Assembly (NCBI GenBank): GCA_035463475.1
Contig: DATHTE010000129.1
Coordinates: 1-64,000, forward strand
Source: JACPDI01 sp035463475
GTDB lineage: Bacteria > Acidobacteriota > Vicinamibacteria > Vicinamibacterales > 2-12-FULL-66-21
DNA: 64,000 bases
Direction: 5' to 3'
Shown here: positions 1 to 8,488 of the stretch, one piece after another
Position numbering within the stretch: the first letter of the stretch is position 1
Layout of the letters: every line of letters begins with the position of its first letter
Program-made: the position numbers and the translations under genes
Notes under the pieces: generated by a model
What the model saw: the letters and a program-made list of their open reading frames with translations, nothing else
Database searches by the model: none
Told to the model about the DNA's origin: nothing

Positions 1-400
1 AGCCCGTCCAGCCGAGCACGTCGAGGGCCACGTCGATGTTGGCGCGCGGCGCGGATGAGGCCACGGCTTGCGCCCAGCCGTCGCGCCGGAGCGCGCGGAT
101 CCACTCGGCCGCGCCGGGGAGCGGCTGCAGTCCGCGCGTCCGCACGATTTGCCGATAACCGGCTTCTTTTGCGTCGGCGATCCGCTCGAGGCGCTCGGGT
201 TCGATCTTGGGACCGCTCCAGCGCCGCAGGATGCGATCGTTCTTCCAGCCGAACGTGGAGAGAAACTGCTCGCGCGTCACGGTCAGCCCTTCAGGACGAA
301 GCGCTTCGACCCAGGAGTGGAAGTGGTAGTCGGCCGAATCGATGAGCGTACCGTCCATGTCCCACAGCACGGCGCGCGCGGGCGCGTTCATGGCTCTCAT
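1..400 (-). CDS. HAD-superfamily hydrolase, beta-phosphoglucomutase-like (partial, runs off left edge)
   Basis: The reverse strand from an ATG at 400 (alternative ATG at 391) reads into a typical HAD phosphatase N-terminus with motif I DMDGTLIDS and a helical cap region containing FGWKNDRILRRW. About 133 residues are visible before the window ends, so HAD motifs II to IV cannot be checked. The family dephosphorylates or isomerises small phosphorylated sugars in the cytoplasm. It is divergent from the LacI-type regulator starting 31 bp away, and next to glycosidase genes, so a sugar-phosphate substrate is a reasonable guess. The substrate cannot be read from this fragment. Confidence 0.85.
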   Translation of the reverse strand, partial: MRAMNAPARAVLWDMDGTLIDSADYHFHSWVEALRPEGLTVTREQFLSTFGWKNDRILRRWSGPKIEPERLERIADAKEAGYRQIVRTRGLQPLPGAAEWIRALRRDGWAQAVASSAPRANIDVALDVLGWTG

Positions 401-430
401 CGTAGCAGGTGCTAGAATCACCGCGAATCG

Positions 431-1516
431 ATGAGCGAGTCCCGCCACGAGCCCGCGCGCGTGCCGGTCGGCATCAAGGACATCGCGAAGGCGCTCGGCG
501 TGTCCACCGGGACCGTCGATCGCGCGCTGCACGCCAAGCCGGGCATCAACCCGATGACCCGCGCGCGCGTGCTGCGGATGGCCGAGTCGCTGGGCTACCG
601 TCCGAATCTGGCGGCCCGCTACCTGAAATCGCGCAAGCACATTCGGTTGACGGTCCACCTGCCGCAGGAGATCGCGCTCTTCTGGGATTCGCTGCGCGAC
701 GGCATCCGCGAGGCCGCGGCTCCCTTCGCGCCGGCGCTGCACGTCGAGTTCCGCAGCTATCCGAGCCTCGGCGAAGGGGACGTGCCGCTGTTCGAGGCAG
801 CGCTTCGCGACGGCACCAACGGGCTGATCATTGCGCCGGGCAACCCGTCCGCCCTGCGATCCGGCATCCGCAGGGCCGCGCGCCGCGACATCCCGGTGGT
901 CTGCGTCGTCACGGATGCGCCGGATACACAGCGGCTGACGTCGGTGTCTGCGGACCCGTACACCGTTGGGGCGGTGGCGGGGGAGCTGCTCGCGCGCTTC
1001 CTGCCGGGAGGAGGCCGCGTCGCGTTCTTCACGGGCTGGCTCGGGACGCAGGACCACGCGGAAAAGCGGCGCGGATTCGAGGCAAGCCTCAAGTCGGCGC
1101 GCGTGCCGCTGCACCTGGGCCCGCTCGTCGAGGCCCATGACGATCCGCGGGAAGGCTACCGGCGCGCGCTCAAGGTGCTGCGCGGGAACCGCGAACTGCG
1201 TGGGATCTACATCAGCACGGTCAACTCGTTGCCGGTGCTGCAAGCGGCCGAGCAGGAAGGGCGGCTCCAGAACCTGACGATCGTTACGACCGACCTCTTC
1301 CCGGAGCTGGTCGAGTGGATTCGCGCCGGGAAGGTCGCCGCCACGCTCTACCAGCGGCCGCTTGCGCAGGGGCGCGTCGCGCTGCAGTCGCTCTACCAGT
1401 ATCTCCTGGACGGAACGTGCCCGCCGCCGCGGATCCAGCTGGCGCCCCACGTGGTGATGCGCAGCAATCTCGATCTGTTCGTGGACCGGCTGCCGGTCGA
1501 GGGGGCGATACCGTGA
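431..1516 (+). CDS. LacI-family transcriptional regulator
   Basis: A 361-residue protein of normal LacI length. Residues about 14-60 form the helix-turn-helix and hinge (IKDIAKALGVSTGTVDRAL, then GYRPNLAARYLKSRK). The remainder is a periplasmic-binding-protein-like sugar sensor with EKRRGFEASL and a late ITTDLFPEL-like effector-pocket segment. Such proteins are cytoplasmic repressors released or activated by a sugar ligand. The stop overlaps the GTG start of the next gene (GTGA at 1513-1516), so it is translationally coupled to a secreted glycosidase. The perfect palindrome at 6854-6867, between two arabinofuranosidase genes, is a candidate operator. The effector is probably an arabinose derivative, which is inference only. 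Confidence 0.92.
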   Translation: MSESRHEPARVPVGIKDIAKALGVSTGTVDRALHAKPGINPMTRARVLRMAESLGYRPNLAARYLKSRKHIRLTVHLPQEIALFWDSLRDGIREAAAPFAPALHVEFRSYPSLGEGDVPLFEAALRDGTNGLIIAPGNPSALRSGIRRAARRDIPVVCVVTDAPDTQRLTSVSADPYTVGAVAGELLARFLPGGGRVAFFTGWLGTQDHAEKRRGFEASLKSARVPLHLGPLVEAHDDPREGYRRALKVLRGNRELRGIYISTVNSLPVLQAAEQEGRLQNLTIVTTDLFPELVEWIRAGKVAATLYQRPLAQGRVALQSLYQYLLDGTCPPPRIQLAPHVVMRSNLDLFVDRLPVEGAIP

Positions 1517-4437
1517 ACGGCGCCCCCAGGACGGCGCGTCGTCCTGCGCGCGGCGTGAACGGCGCGATCGCCCGGGTTGCAGCGATGCTGGTCGTTGCCG
1601 GCGGCGCGGCCGGCGCCGCCGCCGCGCAGACGCTCGAAAACGGAGTCGTCAGGGCCAGGTTCGGGACGCACGGGCTGAGGTCCCTCAACGACGATGCGAC
1701 CCGGACCTCGTACGAATTCAAGCAGGACCATTTCGCCGTCACGCTCGACGGCGTCAAGTACGACAGCACGGCCATCGGCGCGCCGCAGCGCGTGGTGACG
1801 CGCGAGCGCATTGGTTACCGCTGGATCGCCGGCCCGTTCCAAATCGATGTCGTGTACGAGCTGCAGCCGTTCTGGCGTTTCGTCACCAAGCAGATCGTCG
1901 TGGCGCCGATCGCCGAGCGCGCGACGTTCCGCGTGGACGAAGTCGTGGTGTTCCGCAACACGTTGTCGGACCGCGCCGCCAGCATCTACATCCAGCCGCC
2001 CGAACACCCGAACCTAGGGCTCGGCAATCCCGCCGTCGCGATGCGCCTGGACGATCGCCACGGCCTGCTCGCGCTGGCGCAGAACCCGTTTCTCGCGATT
2101 GCCGCGGAGGGGGACCATTTCAGCGTCTCCTACAAGCCCGAGATGGCGTGGCGGAGCGCGGATGGACCGTTCTTCTCCGATCGCGGCATTCTCGCGCCGT
2201 ATCGGTTGAGCGGTCGTGTGCTGCCCGCCCGGATGATCCCCGAATGGCAGATGAGCGGCGAGCCCGCGCCGCCGGGGATGGACGCGGCGGAGGTCGCCGC
2301 GTTCACGGCCGCGGTTCACGCGCTCATGCCGTACCGCCCCGAGCGGCCGCTCAACCTGTTCGTGGGCTGGTGCGTGAACGACTACCAGATCGACATCGCC
2401 ACCGAGGCCGGGCGCGCCGAGTACAAGCGCGTCATCGACCGCGCGGCGGAGCTGGGGGCCGAGCACGTGCTGTTCGCTCCCACCAATTCCGCGCTCGCGC
2501 GGCGCGACGACAGCACCGACGACTGGAGCTGGGAAAACCTGCTGTGGCTGGGGCTCGGGCAGAAGATCCGCCGGAACGAATGGGATCCGAAGACCGGCGA
2601 GGTGCCCCCTTCCGTTCGCGAGATGCTCGAGTATGCGAGATCCAGGCGCGTCTCGCTCGTCGCCTACGTCTATCCCGTGCTCGCGTTCACGCAGAACCCC
2701 GAGTGGCTCGTGACCCGGCCCAACGCCAGCGAAGGCGCCAGGAAGTACGCGAGCCTCGGATTTCGATCGCTCCAGGACTGGCTGATCGAAACGCTGGTCG
2801 CGTTTCGCCAGAAGACCGGGATCAGCGGCTACGCGTTCGACCATACGTTCCTCAACCTCGACGGACCGAGCCGGTACGCGCAGTGGTTCGGATGGCGCCG
2901 CGTGATGGAAACACTGAGGACCCGCGTGCCGGACATCGTGATCGACGGCCGGCAGGCCTACCATCTGTACGGCCCGTGGACGTGGCTCTCGGGAAACTAC
3001 CCGCACCCGACTTACAGCGACGAGCAACCGGAAAGCTTCACGCCGTTTCCCGATTTGAGCTTCGACCGCGTGTCAGCCGCCCGCGAGCGCTACACCGCGT
3101 ACCGATACCGTAACTACGACTACGCACCCGCCGAGCTCGTACCCGGCTTTATCACGCACCAGACGTCGCGCAGCGACGACGCGGGCGAGATGCCGCAGCG
3201 CAAGACGGACGGCGGGATCATCCTCGAGCCGTTCCGCGTGCGCGACTGGGACTATCTCGGGTGGCGTTACTCGCTGCTGTCCTCGATCGCGGTGGCGGGA
3301 TGGAACAACGTCCTGAACATGATCCCGGCGCGCGACCCGGAGGAGTACCGGCACTTCTCCAGCGAGGACAAGGCGTGGTTCCGCCGCTGGATCGAGTTTG
3401 CGCGGCTGCACCGGGAGCTGCTGCGGCACACGCGCACGATCGGCGGCGAGCCGGCGATCGGCCGGATCGACGGCACGGCCGCCGTCCGGGGCAACCACGG
3501 CTACGTCTTTCTGTTCAACCCGAACGGGCGGCGGCTGCAGGTGCGGCTCGCGCTCGACGACAGCCTGGGTCTTGTCGGCGAAGGGCTGTATCACGTCGAA
3601 GAGCGGTACCCCGTCGAAGGGCGGCGGATCGGAAAGCCGGCCGCCGGGTTCTGGACCCACGGCGAAACGCTCCAGCTGCTGATGGACGGGCACTCTGCGA
3701 TGGTGCTGGAGATCCAGCCGGCGGCGTCGGTTGGCGAGCCGATGCTGTTCAACGTATCCGGCAACGTGTCGATCGAGGACGGCATCGTCTCGCTGACGAA
3801 CGTGAGCGGCGAGCCGGGGTCGTACGCGCCGTTCACGGTCATGGTGCCAACCAATTTGAAGGTGAAAGGCCTGAGGATCAACGGCGCCGAGGTGCCGTTC
3901 ACCACGCCGGCCCGAGGCATCGTGGAGGGCGGCGTGCAGTTCGAAGGAACACGGTTCACGCGCGCGCACCAGGTCGGCGCGTACGATCCGGCGTTCGCGG
4001 GAGGCGCGTTCAAGGGCTCGTTCACCGTGCCGCGGCGAATCTTCGACCAGCTCGCCGCGCGGCAGAAGGCCTGGCCAATCCCGTGGACCGCCGAGGATCT
4101 TCGTACCCCCTGGCTCGCGCCGCACCGGCTGCTGCTCTACGTGCAGGTCGCCGAACCAGACGAGCGGTGGGAGGCGAAGCTGACGATTGACGGCGCGCCC
4201 GTGCCGCTGACGAAGGCGTATTCCGCGGTCCGGCGCGTGCCGCGGACGTTCGTGGGGTTTTACGCCGACGTGTCGTCGCTCGCACCGGACCGTGAGCACA
4301 CGCTCGAACTGCACCTGCCACCGCTCAAGCCGGGCCAGTTCCAGGGGGTCTTCTTCGAGAACGTGGAGCCGGAGTACACGACCGCTATTTCACCTTCCAC
4401 TCCTGGATCCCAGCCGAAAATTCCGGCTGGGAAGTGA
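1513..4437 (+). CDS. large secreted putative glycoside hydrolase with TIM-barrel core, specificity unknown
   Basis: About 974 residues. I chose GTG 1513 because GAGGGGG lies 7-13 bases upstream and it overlaps the regulator's stop; ATG 1585 has no ribosome site. An Ala-rich signal peptide ends near AAAAQ. An N-terminal beta-sandwich-like region is followed by a probable (beta/alpha)8 barrel with a conserved-looking SGYAFDHTFLNLDG strand whose Asp could be a nucleophile. A C-terminal beta-rich region carries the FLFNPNGRR segment seen after the barrel of several glycosidases. The organisation resembles clan GH-D (alpha-galactosidase-like) enzymes, but I cannot assign a family. The gene is an operon partner of the LacI regulator. 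Its 3' end overlaps the convergent GH127 gene by 53 bp. Confidence 0.6.
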   Translation: MNGAPRTARRPARGVNGAIARVAAMLVVAGGAAGAAAAQTLENGVVRARFGTHGLRSLNDDATRTSYEFKQDHFAVTLDGVKYDSTAIGAPQRVVTRERIGYRWIAGPFQIDVVYELQPFWRFVTKQIVVAPIAERATFRVDEVVVFRNTLSDRAASIYIQPPEHPNLGLGNPAVAMRLDDRHGLLALAQNPFLAIAAEGDHFSVSYKPEMAWRSADGPFFSDRGILAPYRLSGRVLPARMIPEWQMSGEPAPPGMDAAEVAAFTAAVHALMPYRPERPLNLFVGWCVNDYQIDIATEAGRAEYKRVIDRAAELGAEHVLFAPTNSALARRDDSTDDWSWENLLWLGLGQKIRRNEWDPKTGEVPPSVREMLEYARSRRVSLVAYVYPVLAFTQNPEWLVTRPNASEGARKYASLGFRSLQDWLIETLVAFRQKTGISGYAFDHTFLNLDGPSRYAQWFGWRRVMETLRTRVPDIVIDGRQAYHLYGPWTWLSGNYPHPTYSDEQPESFTPFPDLSFDRVSAARERYTAYRYRNYDYAPAELVPGFITHQTSRSDDAGEMPQRKTDGGIILEPFRVRDWDYLGWRYSLLSSIAVAGWNNVLNMIPARDPEEYRHFSSEDKAWFRRWIEFARLHRELLRHTRTIGGEPAIGRIDGTAAVRGNHGYVFLFNPNGRRLQVRLALDDSLGLVGEGLYHVEERYPVEGRRIGKPAAGFWTHGETLQLLMDGHSAMVLEIQPAASVGEPMLFNVSGNVSIEDGIVSLTNVSGEPGSYAPFTVMVPTNLKVKGLRINGAEVPFTTPARGIVEGGVQFEGTRFTRAHQVGAYDPAFAGGAFKGSFTVPRRIFDQLAARQKAWPIPWTAEDLRTPWLAPHRLLLYVQVAEPDERWEAKLTIDGAPVPLTKAYSAVRRVPRTFVGFYADVSSLAPDREHTLELHLPPLKPGQFQGVFFENVEPEYTTAISPSTPGSQPKIPAGK

Positions 4438-6838
4438 CCTCGAGCCGCAGCGCGGTGGTGGTCACCGGCATGAACCGCACGCGGTTGTAGCCGTCCTTGC
4501 TGACGCCGTACGCGTCGGCCGTCTCCACGGGCTTCCAGACTTCACCGTCACGATAGAACAGACGCCACGACGCGGGGACGCGGACTTCGCCCCTTCCCGT
4601 GTCGTCGAACCAGTAGATCTGCACATCCGACACGACAGCGGGCTTCTGGAACGTCATCTCGACCCATTCGGTCGTCCCCTTGCGCGGCCACCAGTCGAAG
4701 TACGACGTCGGATCGTCGGACGAGCGGGGCTCCTCTCCGTCATTGATCGCCCGTGGCTGCCGCCGCGCCTGCGATGTCGTCACGCTGCTCGTCGTCGCGA
4801 CCGTCGGCCAGGGGGTCGGCTTCGCCACCGCATCGGTGGCGGCGAGCCACACGATCATCTGGCCGCGCCCGCGGTTCGCCCACGTCGCGTACGGGATGGC
4901 GAAAAGATCCTGTTCGGTCCGGCGGACCTTCCCCGCGGCGTCCTCCGACAGGCCGTGCGCGCGTCCCTTGATGACCTGCACACCGCCGAGCAGATCGGCC
5001 CTGAACTCCGTCGTCAGGGGCGCGGAGTCAGGCAGCACGATGTTCCGCACCTTGCCGCCCGGGTTGTCCGGCCACTCCGCCGCGAACACGATCGGGCCGC
5101 GCTGCAGCGCAACCCGGCCGCGGTCCGCTTCCACGTTCTCGTGGGCCACGACGCGACGGACCGGCATCGGCAGCGCCACCTCGACGACGTCGCCAGCCTT
5201 CCAGCTGCGGCGGATCGTGGCGTACCCGTCGGCGGGCGCGGCGCTCACCGGCGTGCCGTTCAGGCGCATGACCGGAGCGTCGGACACCCGGTCGGCGAAA
5301 CGATACAGGTCGCTCGGCACGACCTCGCCGCGCGCCCACCCGGGGATGCGGATCTTCAGCGCGAACGCGCCGGGCGCCGCGGGCGTCACGGTGAGCTTCA
5401 CCTGTCCGTCCCACGGGTAGCGGGTGTCCTGCGCGAGCTTCACCTTGCGCCCGTCCTGCAGCGTGATGTCGGCGGTCCCCTTCGCGAACAGGTTGACGTA
5501 GATCGTGTCTCCCTGGAGCGCGTACAGGTAACCGGGCACCGAGGCGAGGAACCGCGTGATGTTCCCCGGGCAGCACGCGACGCCGAACCACGGGCTCCGC
5601 TCGTGTTGCCCGTTCGACTCCAGCGGATTGGGATAGAAGAACGTCGTGCCGTCGAGCGAAACGCCCGAGATGAGCCCGTTGTAGAGGGTGCGTTCCATCA
5701 CGTCGATGTACTTCGCGTCGCCGTGCAGCAGGAACAGCCGGTGGTTCCAGTAGTCGTTGCCGACCGCCGCGCACGTCTCGTTGTACGCCGTCATGTTCGG
5801 CAGCTCGTACTCGCGGCCGAACGCCTCGCCGCGGCCGCTCGCGCCGATGCCACCCGTGATGTACAGCTTCTTCCCGACGACGTTCTCCCAGATGGCGTCA
5901 ACGGCCTTGACATACGACGCGTCCCCGGTCAACGCCGCCACGTCCGCCATCCCCGAGTACATGTACGTGGCGCGCACGGCGTGCCCGACCGCTTCGGTCT
6001 GCTCGACGACGGGCTGGTGCGCCTGGTTGTAGGTCAGCCCCCGCGGGTTCGTCTTCTCGCCGGGCCGCGGCCCGCGCTCGTCCAGCAGGAACTTCGCGAG
6101 CGCGAGGTACGGGTCCCTGCCGGTGACGCGATACAGCCTGGCGAGGCCCATCTCGGTGATCTGGTGTCCTGGCCAGATCGACTGCTTGCCGGGACCGAAC
6201 GTCCGCACGAGCAGGTCCGCGCTTCGAATCGCAACGTCGAGCAGCGTGCGCTTGCCGGTCGCCTGGTAGTGCGCCACGGCGGCCTCGTACAGGTGGCCGA
6301 GGTTGTACAGCTCGTGGCTGTCGTCGCGCTCGAGCTCCCACCGGGTCTTGCCCGCCCAGCGGTGCGGGTTCTGCGGATCGATCGTGCGTGTCGTGTAGAG
6401 GTAGCCGTCCGGCTCCTGGGCGGCCGCGATCTTGGCGATGAGCGAGTCGACGTAGGCCTCGAGCTTCGGATCGGGGTGAACACTGAGCGCGTACGAGGCC
6501 CCCTCGATCACCTTGTAGACATCCGTATCGTCGAAGGGATAGCCGGGCGGTTTCCTGTTCTCGATCGGCTCGCCGCGCAGCGCGCGGGCGGCGCGCTCGA
6601 AGAGATCGACGCGCCCCGTGCGCTCGCACTGCTGAAACGCGAAGGGGATCGTCACGCGCCGGTTCGTCTCGATGCGCGGTGCCCAGAACTGGTCATCCAG
6701 GTGGACGTCGGTGAACGGGACGGGCTGCACGGGGTAGTCTGCGGCCCGTCTGGCCGACGGGGCGTTCGCGATCGCGAGGCCGATTGCGAGCGCGCCGAGA
6801 AGTCCGCGAGCGTGCGGGGCGCCGGGAGCAGCTGGCAT
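4385..6838 (-). CDS. GH127-type beta-L-arabinofuranosidase, secreted
   Basis: The 817-residue product begins with a signal peptide (MPAAPGAPHARGLLGALAIG). The body is the alpha/alpha-barrel domain formerly called DUF1680. All four zinc/nucleophile residues of Bifidobacterium HypBA1 have counterparts: Glu338 in GEAFG, Cys356 in NETCA, and Cys422-Cys423 in VACCPGN. A beta-sandwich follows, then about 100 extra C-terminal residues resembling an F5/8-type-C or discoidin carbohydrate-binding domain (about 710-817). Known members remove beta-1,2-linked or hydroxyproline-linked L-arabinofuranose. The gene is divergent from the GH51 gene across a 69-bp spacer holding a LacI-type palindrome. Exact linkage specificity is not shown by sequence. 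Confidence 0.9.
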   Translation of the reverse strand: MPAAPGAPHARGLLGALAIGLAIANAPSARRAADYPVQPVPFTDVHLDDQFWAPRIETNRRVTIPFAFQQCERTGRVDLFERAARALRGEPIENRKPPGYPFDDTDVYKVIEGASYALSVHPDPKLEAYVDSLIAKIAAAQEPDGYLYTTRTIDPQNPHRWAGKTRWELERDDSHELYNLGHLYEAAVAHYQATGKRTLLDVAIRSADLLVRTFGPGKQSIWPGHQITEMGLARLYRVTGRDPYLALAKFLLDERGPRPGEKTNPRGLTYNQAHQPVVEQTEAVGHAVRATYMYSGMADVAALTGDASYVKAVDAIWENVVGKKLYITGGIGASGRGEAFGREYELPNMTAYNETCAAVGNDYWNHRLFLLHGDAKYIDVMERTLYNGLISGVSLDGTTFFYPNPLESNGQHERSPWFGVACCPGNITRFLASVPGYLYALQGDTIYVNLFAKGTADITLQDGRKVKLAQDTRYPWDGQVKLTVTPAAPGAFALKIRIPGWARGEVVPSDLYRFADRVSDAPVMRLNGTPVSAAPADGYATIRRSWKAGDVVEVALPMPVRRVVAHENVEADRGRVALQRGPIVFAAEWPDNPGGKVRNIVLPDSAPLTTEFRADLLGGVQVIKGRAHGLSEDAAGKVRRTEQDLFAIPYATWANRGRGQMIVWLAATDAVAKPTPWPTVATTSSVTTSQARRQPRAINDGEEPRSSDDPTSYFDWWPRKGTTEWVEMTFQKPAVVSDVQIYWFDDTGRGEVRVPASWRLFYRDGEVWKPVETADAYGVSKDGYNRVRFMPVTTTALRLEVTSQPEFSAGIQEWKVK
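4408..4432. terminator. Inverted repeat inside the overlap of two convergent genes
   Basis: TCCCAGCCG (4408-4416) and CGGCTGGGA (4424-4432) are perfect 9-bp complements around a 7-base loop. They lie inside the overlapping 3' coding ends of the two convergent glycosidase genes, so the hairpin could terminate transcription from both sides. There is no clear U-tract. Confidence 0.45.
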
Positions 6839-6853
6839 TGGTGGCGTATTATA

Positions 6854-6867
6854 CGTGAACGTTCACG
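6854..6867. promoter_or_regulatory. Candidate LacI-family operator (14-bp perfect palindrome)
   Basis: CGTGAACGTTCACG is a perfect palindrome with a central CG step, the usual form of LacI-family operators. It lies 15 bp from the GH127 start and 40 bp from the GH51 start, so one site could control both divergent genes. The probable binder is the LacI-type regulator encoded at 431-1516. Confidence 0.7.
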
Positions 6868-6907
6868 GTGGCGCGCCGGAGCGCGTCGGAGCGCGCGGAG
6901 AAGGCGG

Positions 6908-8461
6908 ATGCGAATCTGGACCAGACTCACGCTGGCGGCGGCGATCGCCGCAGCCGCCTGGGCCGGCACGCGGGCCCAGACGCCCGCCGCCGCGCCTGCG
7001 GCGCGGATCAAGATCGACATCGACCGCGCGATCGGCGAGGTGCATCCGCATCTCTTCGGCAACTTCGCCGAACACCTCGGCCGCATGATCTACGGCGGCA
7101 TCTACGAGGAAGGCAGTCCGCTCTCGGACGCTGACGGGTTCCGGCGCGATGTCCTGGACGCCGTGCGCGGGCTGGGCGTCTCAATCCTGCGGTGGCCCGG
7201 CGGCAATTTCGTGTCCGGCTACAACTGGAAGGACGGCATCGGGCCGAAGGACGCGCGTCCCGTGCGCGCGGAGCTGGCCTGGAACGCGCTCGAGACCAAC
7301 CGGTTCGGCACCGACGAGTTCCTGCGGTACGCGGAGCGAATCGGCGCCGAGCCGTACATCTGCGTCAACCTGGGGCTGGGCACGATCGATGACGCGCGTC
7401 ATTGGGTCGAGTACACGAACGAGACGCGAGGGACCTACTGGGCGGACCAGCGCCGGAAGAACGGCCGGGCGGAGCCGTGGAACGTCAAGTACTGGGCGCT
7501 CGGTAATGAAATCGACGGCCCGTGGCAACTGGGGCACAAGACCGCCGACGAGTACGCAAGGTTCGCCCGGGAAGCGGGCCGGGCGATGCGCGCCGTCGAT
7601 CCGGGCATCAAGCTGGTCGCGAGCGGCTCGAGCAACTATGGCGCGGACTGGATCGGCTGGAACCGGACCGTGCTGTACACGCTCCGCAACGTCGCCGACT
7701 ACATCGCCATCCATACCTACATCAACAACCGCGACAACGACTTCGAACGGTACATGGCGTGGTCGCAGACCATCGAGCATTACATCGAGGTCACGGCAGG
7801 GCTCATCAAGCAGGCGCAGTCGGGACAGCGCGAGCCCCGCGCGATTGCCATCGCCTACGACGAGTGGAACGTCTGGTACCGCACAGGCGAGAAGGAAGGG
7901 CTCGAAGAGATCTACAACTTCGAGGACGCGCTCGCGATGGGGATGTTCTTCAACGCCTTCTTCCGCCACGCGGAGGTCGTGAAGATGGCCAACGTCGCCC
8001 AGATGGTCAACGTGATCGCGCCGATCATCACGGACAAGGCAGGGCTGTTCCTGCAGACCACCTATTTCCCCATCGTCGAGTACGGGAAGCAGCGGGGCAA
8101 TCTCGCGATCGACGCCTGGGTCAGCGCGCCGACCTACCGCGTCGCGAATCGTCCTCCATTGCCCTACCTGGATGTCTCGGCGACCTACGACTCGAGGCGG
8201 CGCGAGATCTGCGTCAACGTGTTGAACCGCAGCAAGGACCGGGACATCGCGGCGGTCATCGAAAACCAGGAAGGGCGGCTCGCAGGTGACGTGGCCGTCT
8301 GGGAGCTCAATCACCCCGATCTCAAGGCGACGCACACCTTCGGCGCCGACCGAACGGTGCGGCCGGTGACGCGCGCCGTGCGGGCGGACGCCGCTGCCAA
8401 CCGCCTGACGTACACCTTCCCGGCGCATTCGCTGACGATCCTGCGCATGCAGCTGCAGTGA
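6908..8461 (+). CDS. GH51 alpha-L-arabinofuranosidase, secreted
   Basis: ATG 6908 follows a GGAGAAGG ribosome site and gives a 517-residue protein with a signal peptide (ends near AWAGTRAQ). The catalytic pair of clan GH-A is visible: acid/base Glu201 in WALGNEIDG and nucleophile Glu319 in YDEWNVWY, after the family's ILRWPGGNFVSGYNW segment. A C-terminal beta-sandwich ends with the usual HSLTILRM. The enzyme releases terminal alpha-L-arabinofuranose from arabinan, arabinoxylan or arabinosylated glycoproteins. The reading frame is open far upstream, but that part lacks any signal and is antisense to the GH127 gene. It shares its regulatory spacer with GH127. Confidence 0.95.
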   Translation: MRIWTRLTLAAAIAAAAWAGTRAQTPAAAPAARIKIDIDRAIGEVHPHLFGNFAEHLGRMIYGGIYEEGSPLSDADGFRRDVLDAVRGLGVSILRWPGGNFVSGYNWKDGIGPKDARPVRAELAWNALETNRFGTDEFLRYAERIGAEPYICVNLGLGTIDDARHWVEYTNETRGTYWADQRRKNGRAEPWNVKYWALGNEIDGPWQLGHKTADEYARFAREAGRAMRAVDPGIKLVASGSSNYGADWIGWNRTVLYTLRNVADYIAIHTYINNRDNDFERYMAWSQTIEHYIEVTAGLIKQAQSGQREPRAIAIAYDEWNVWYRTGEKEGLEEIYNFEDALAMGMFFNAFFRHAEVVKMANVAQMVNVIAPIITDKAGLFLQTTYFPIVEYGKQRGNLAIDAWVSAPTYRVANRPPLPYLDVSATYDSRRREICVNVLNRSKDRDIAAVIENQEGRLAGDVAVWELNHPDLKATHTFGADRTVRPVTRAVRADAAANRLTYTFPAHSLTILRMQLQ

Positions 8462-8488
8462 CGGACAGGACCATTGGAACCACGAAGC

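Noticed and set aside
4438..6907. Long open frame leading into GH51 on the plus strand
   Set aside because: It is antisense to the GH127 gene and shows no family motif. GH51 begins at ATG 6908 with its own ribosome site and signal peptide.
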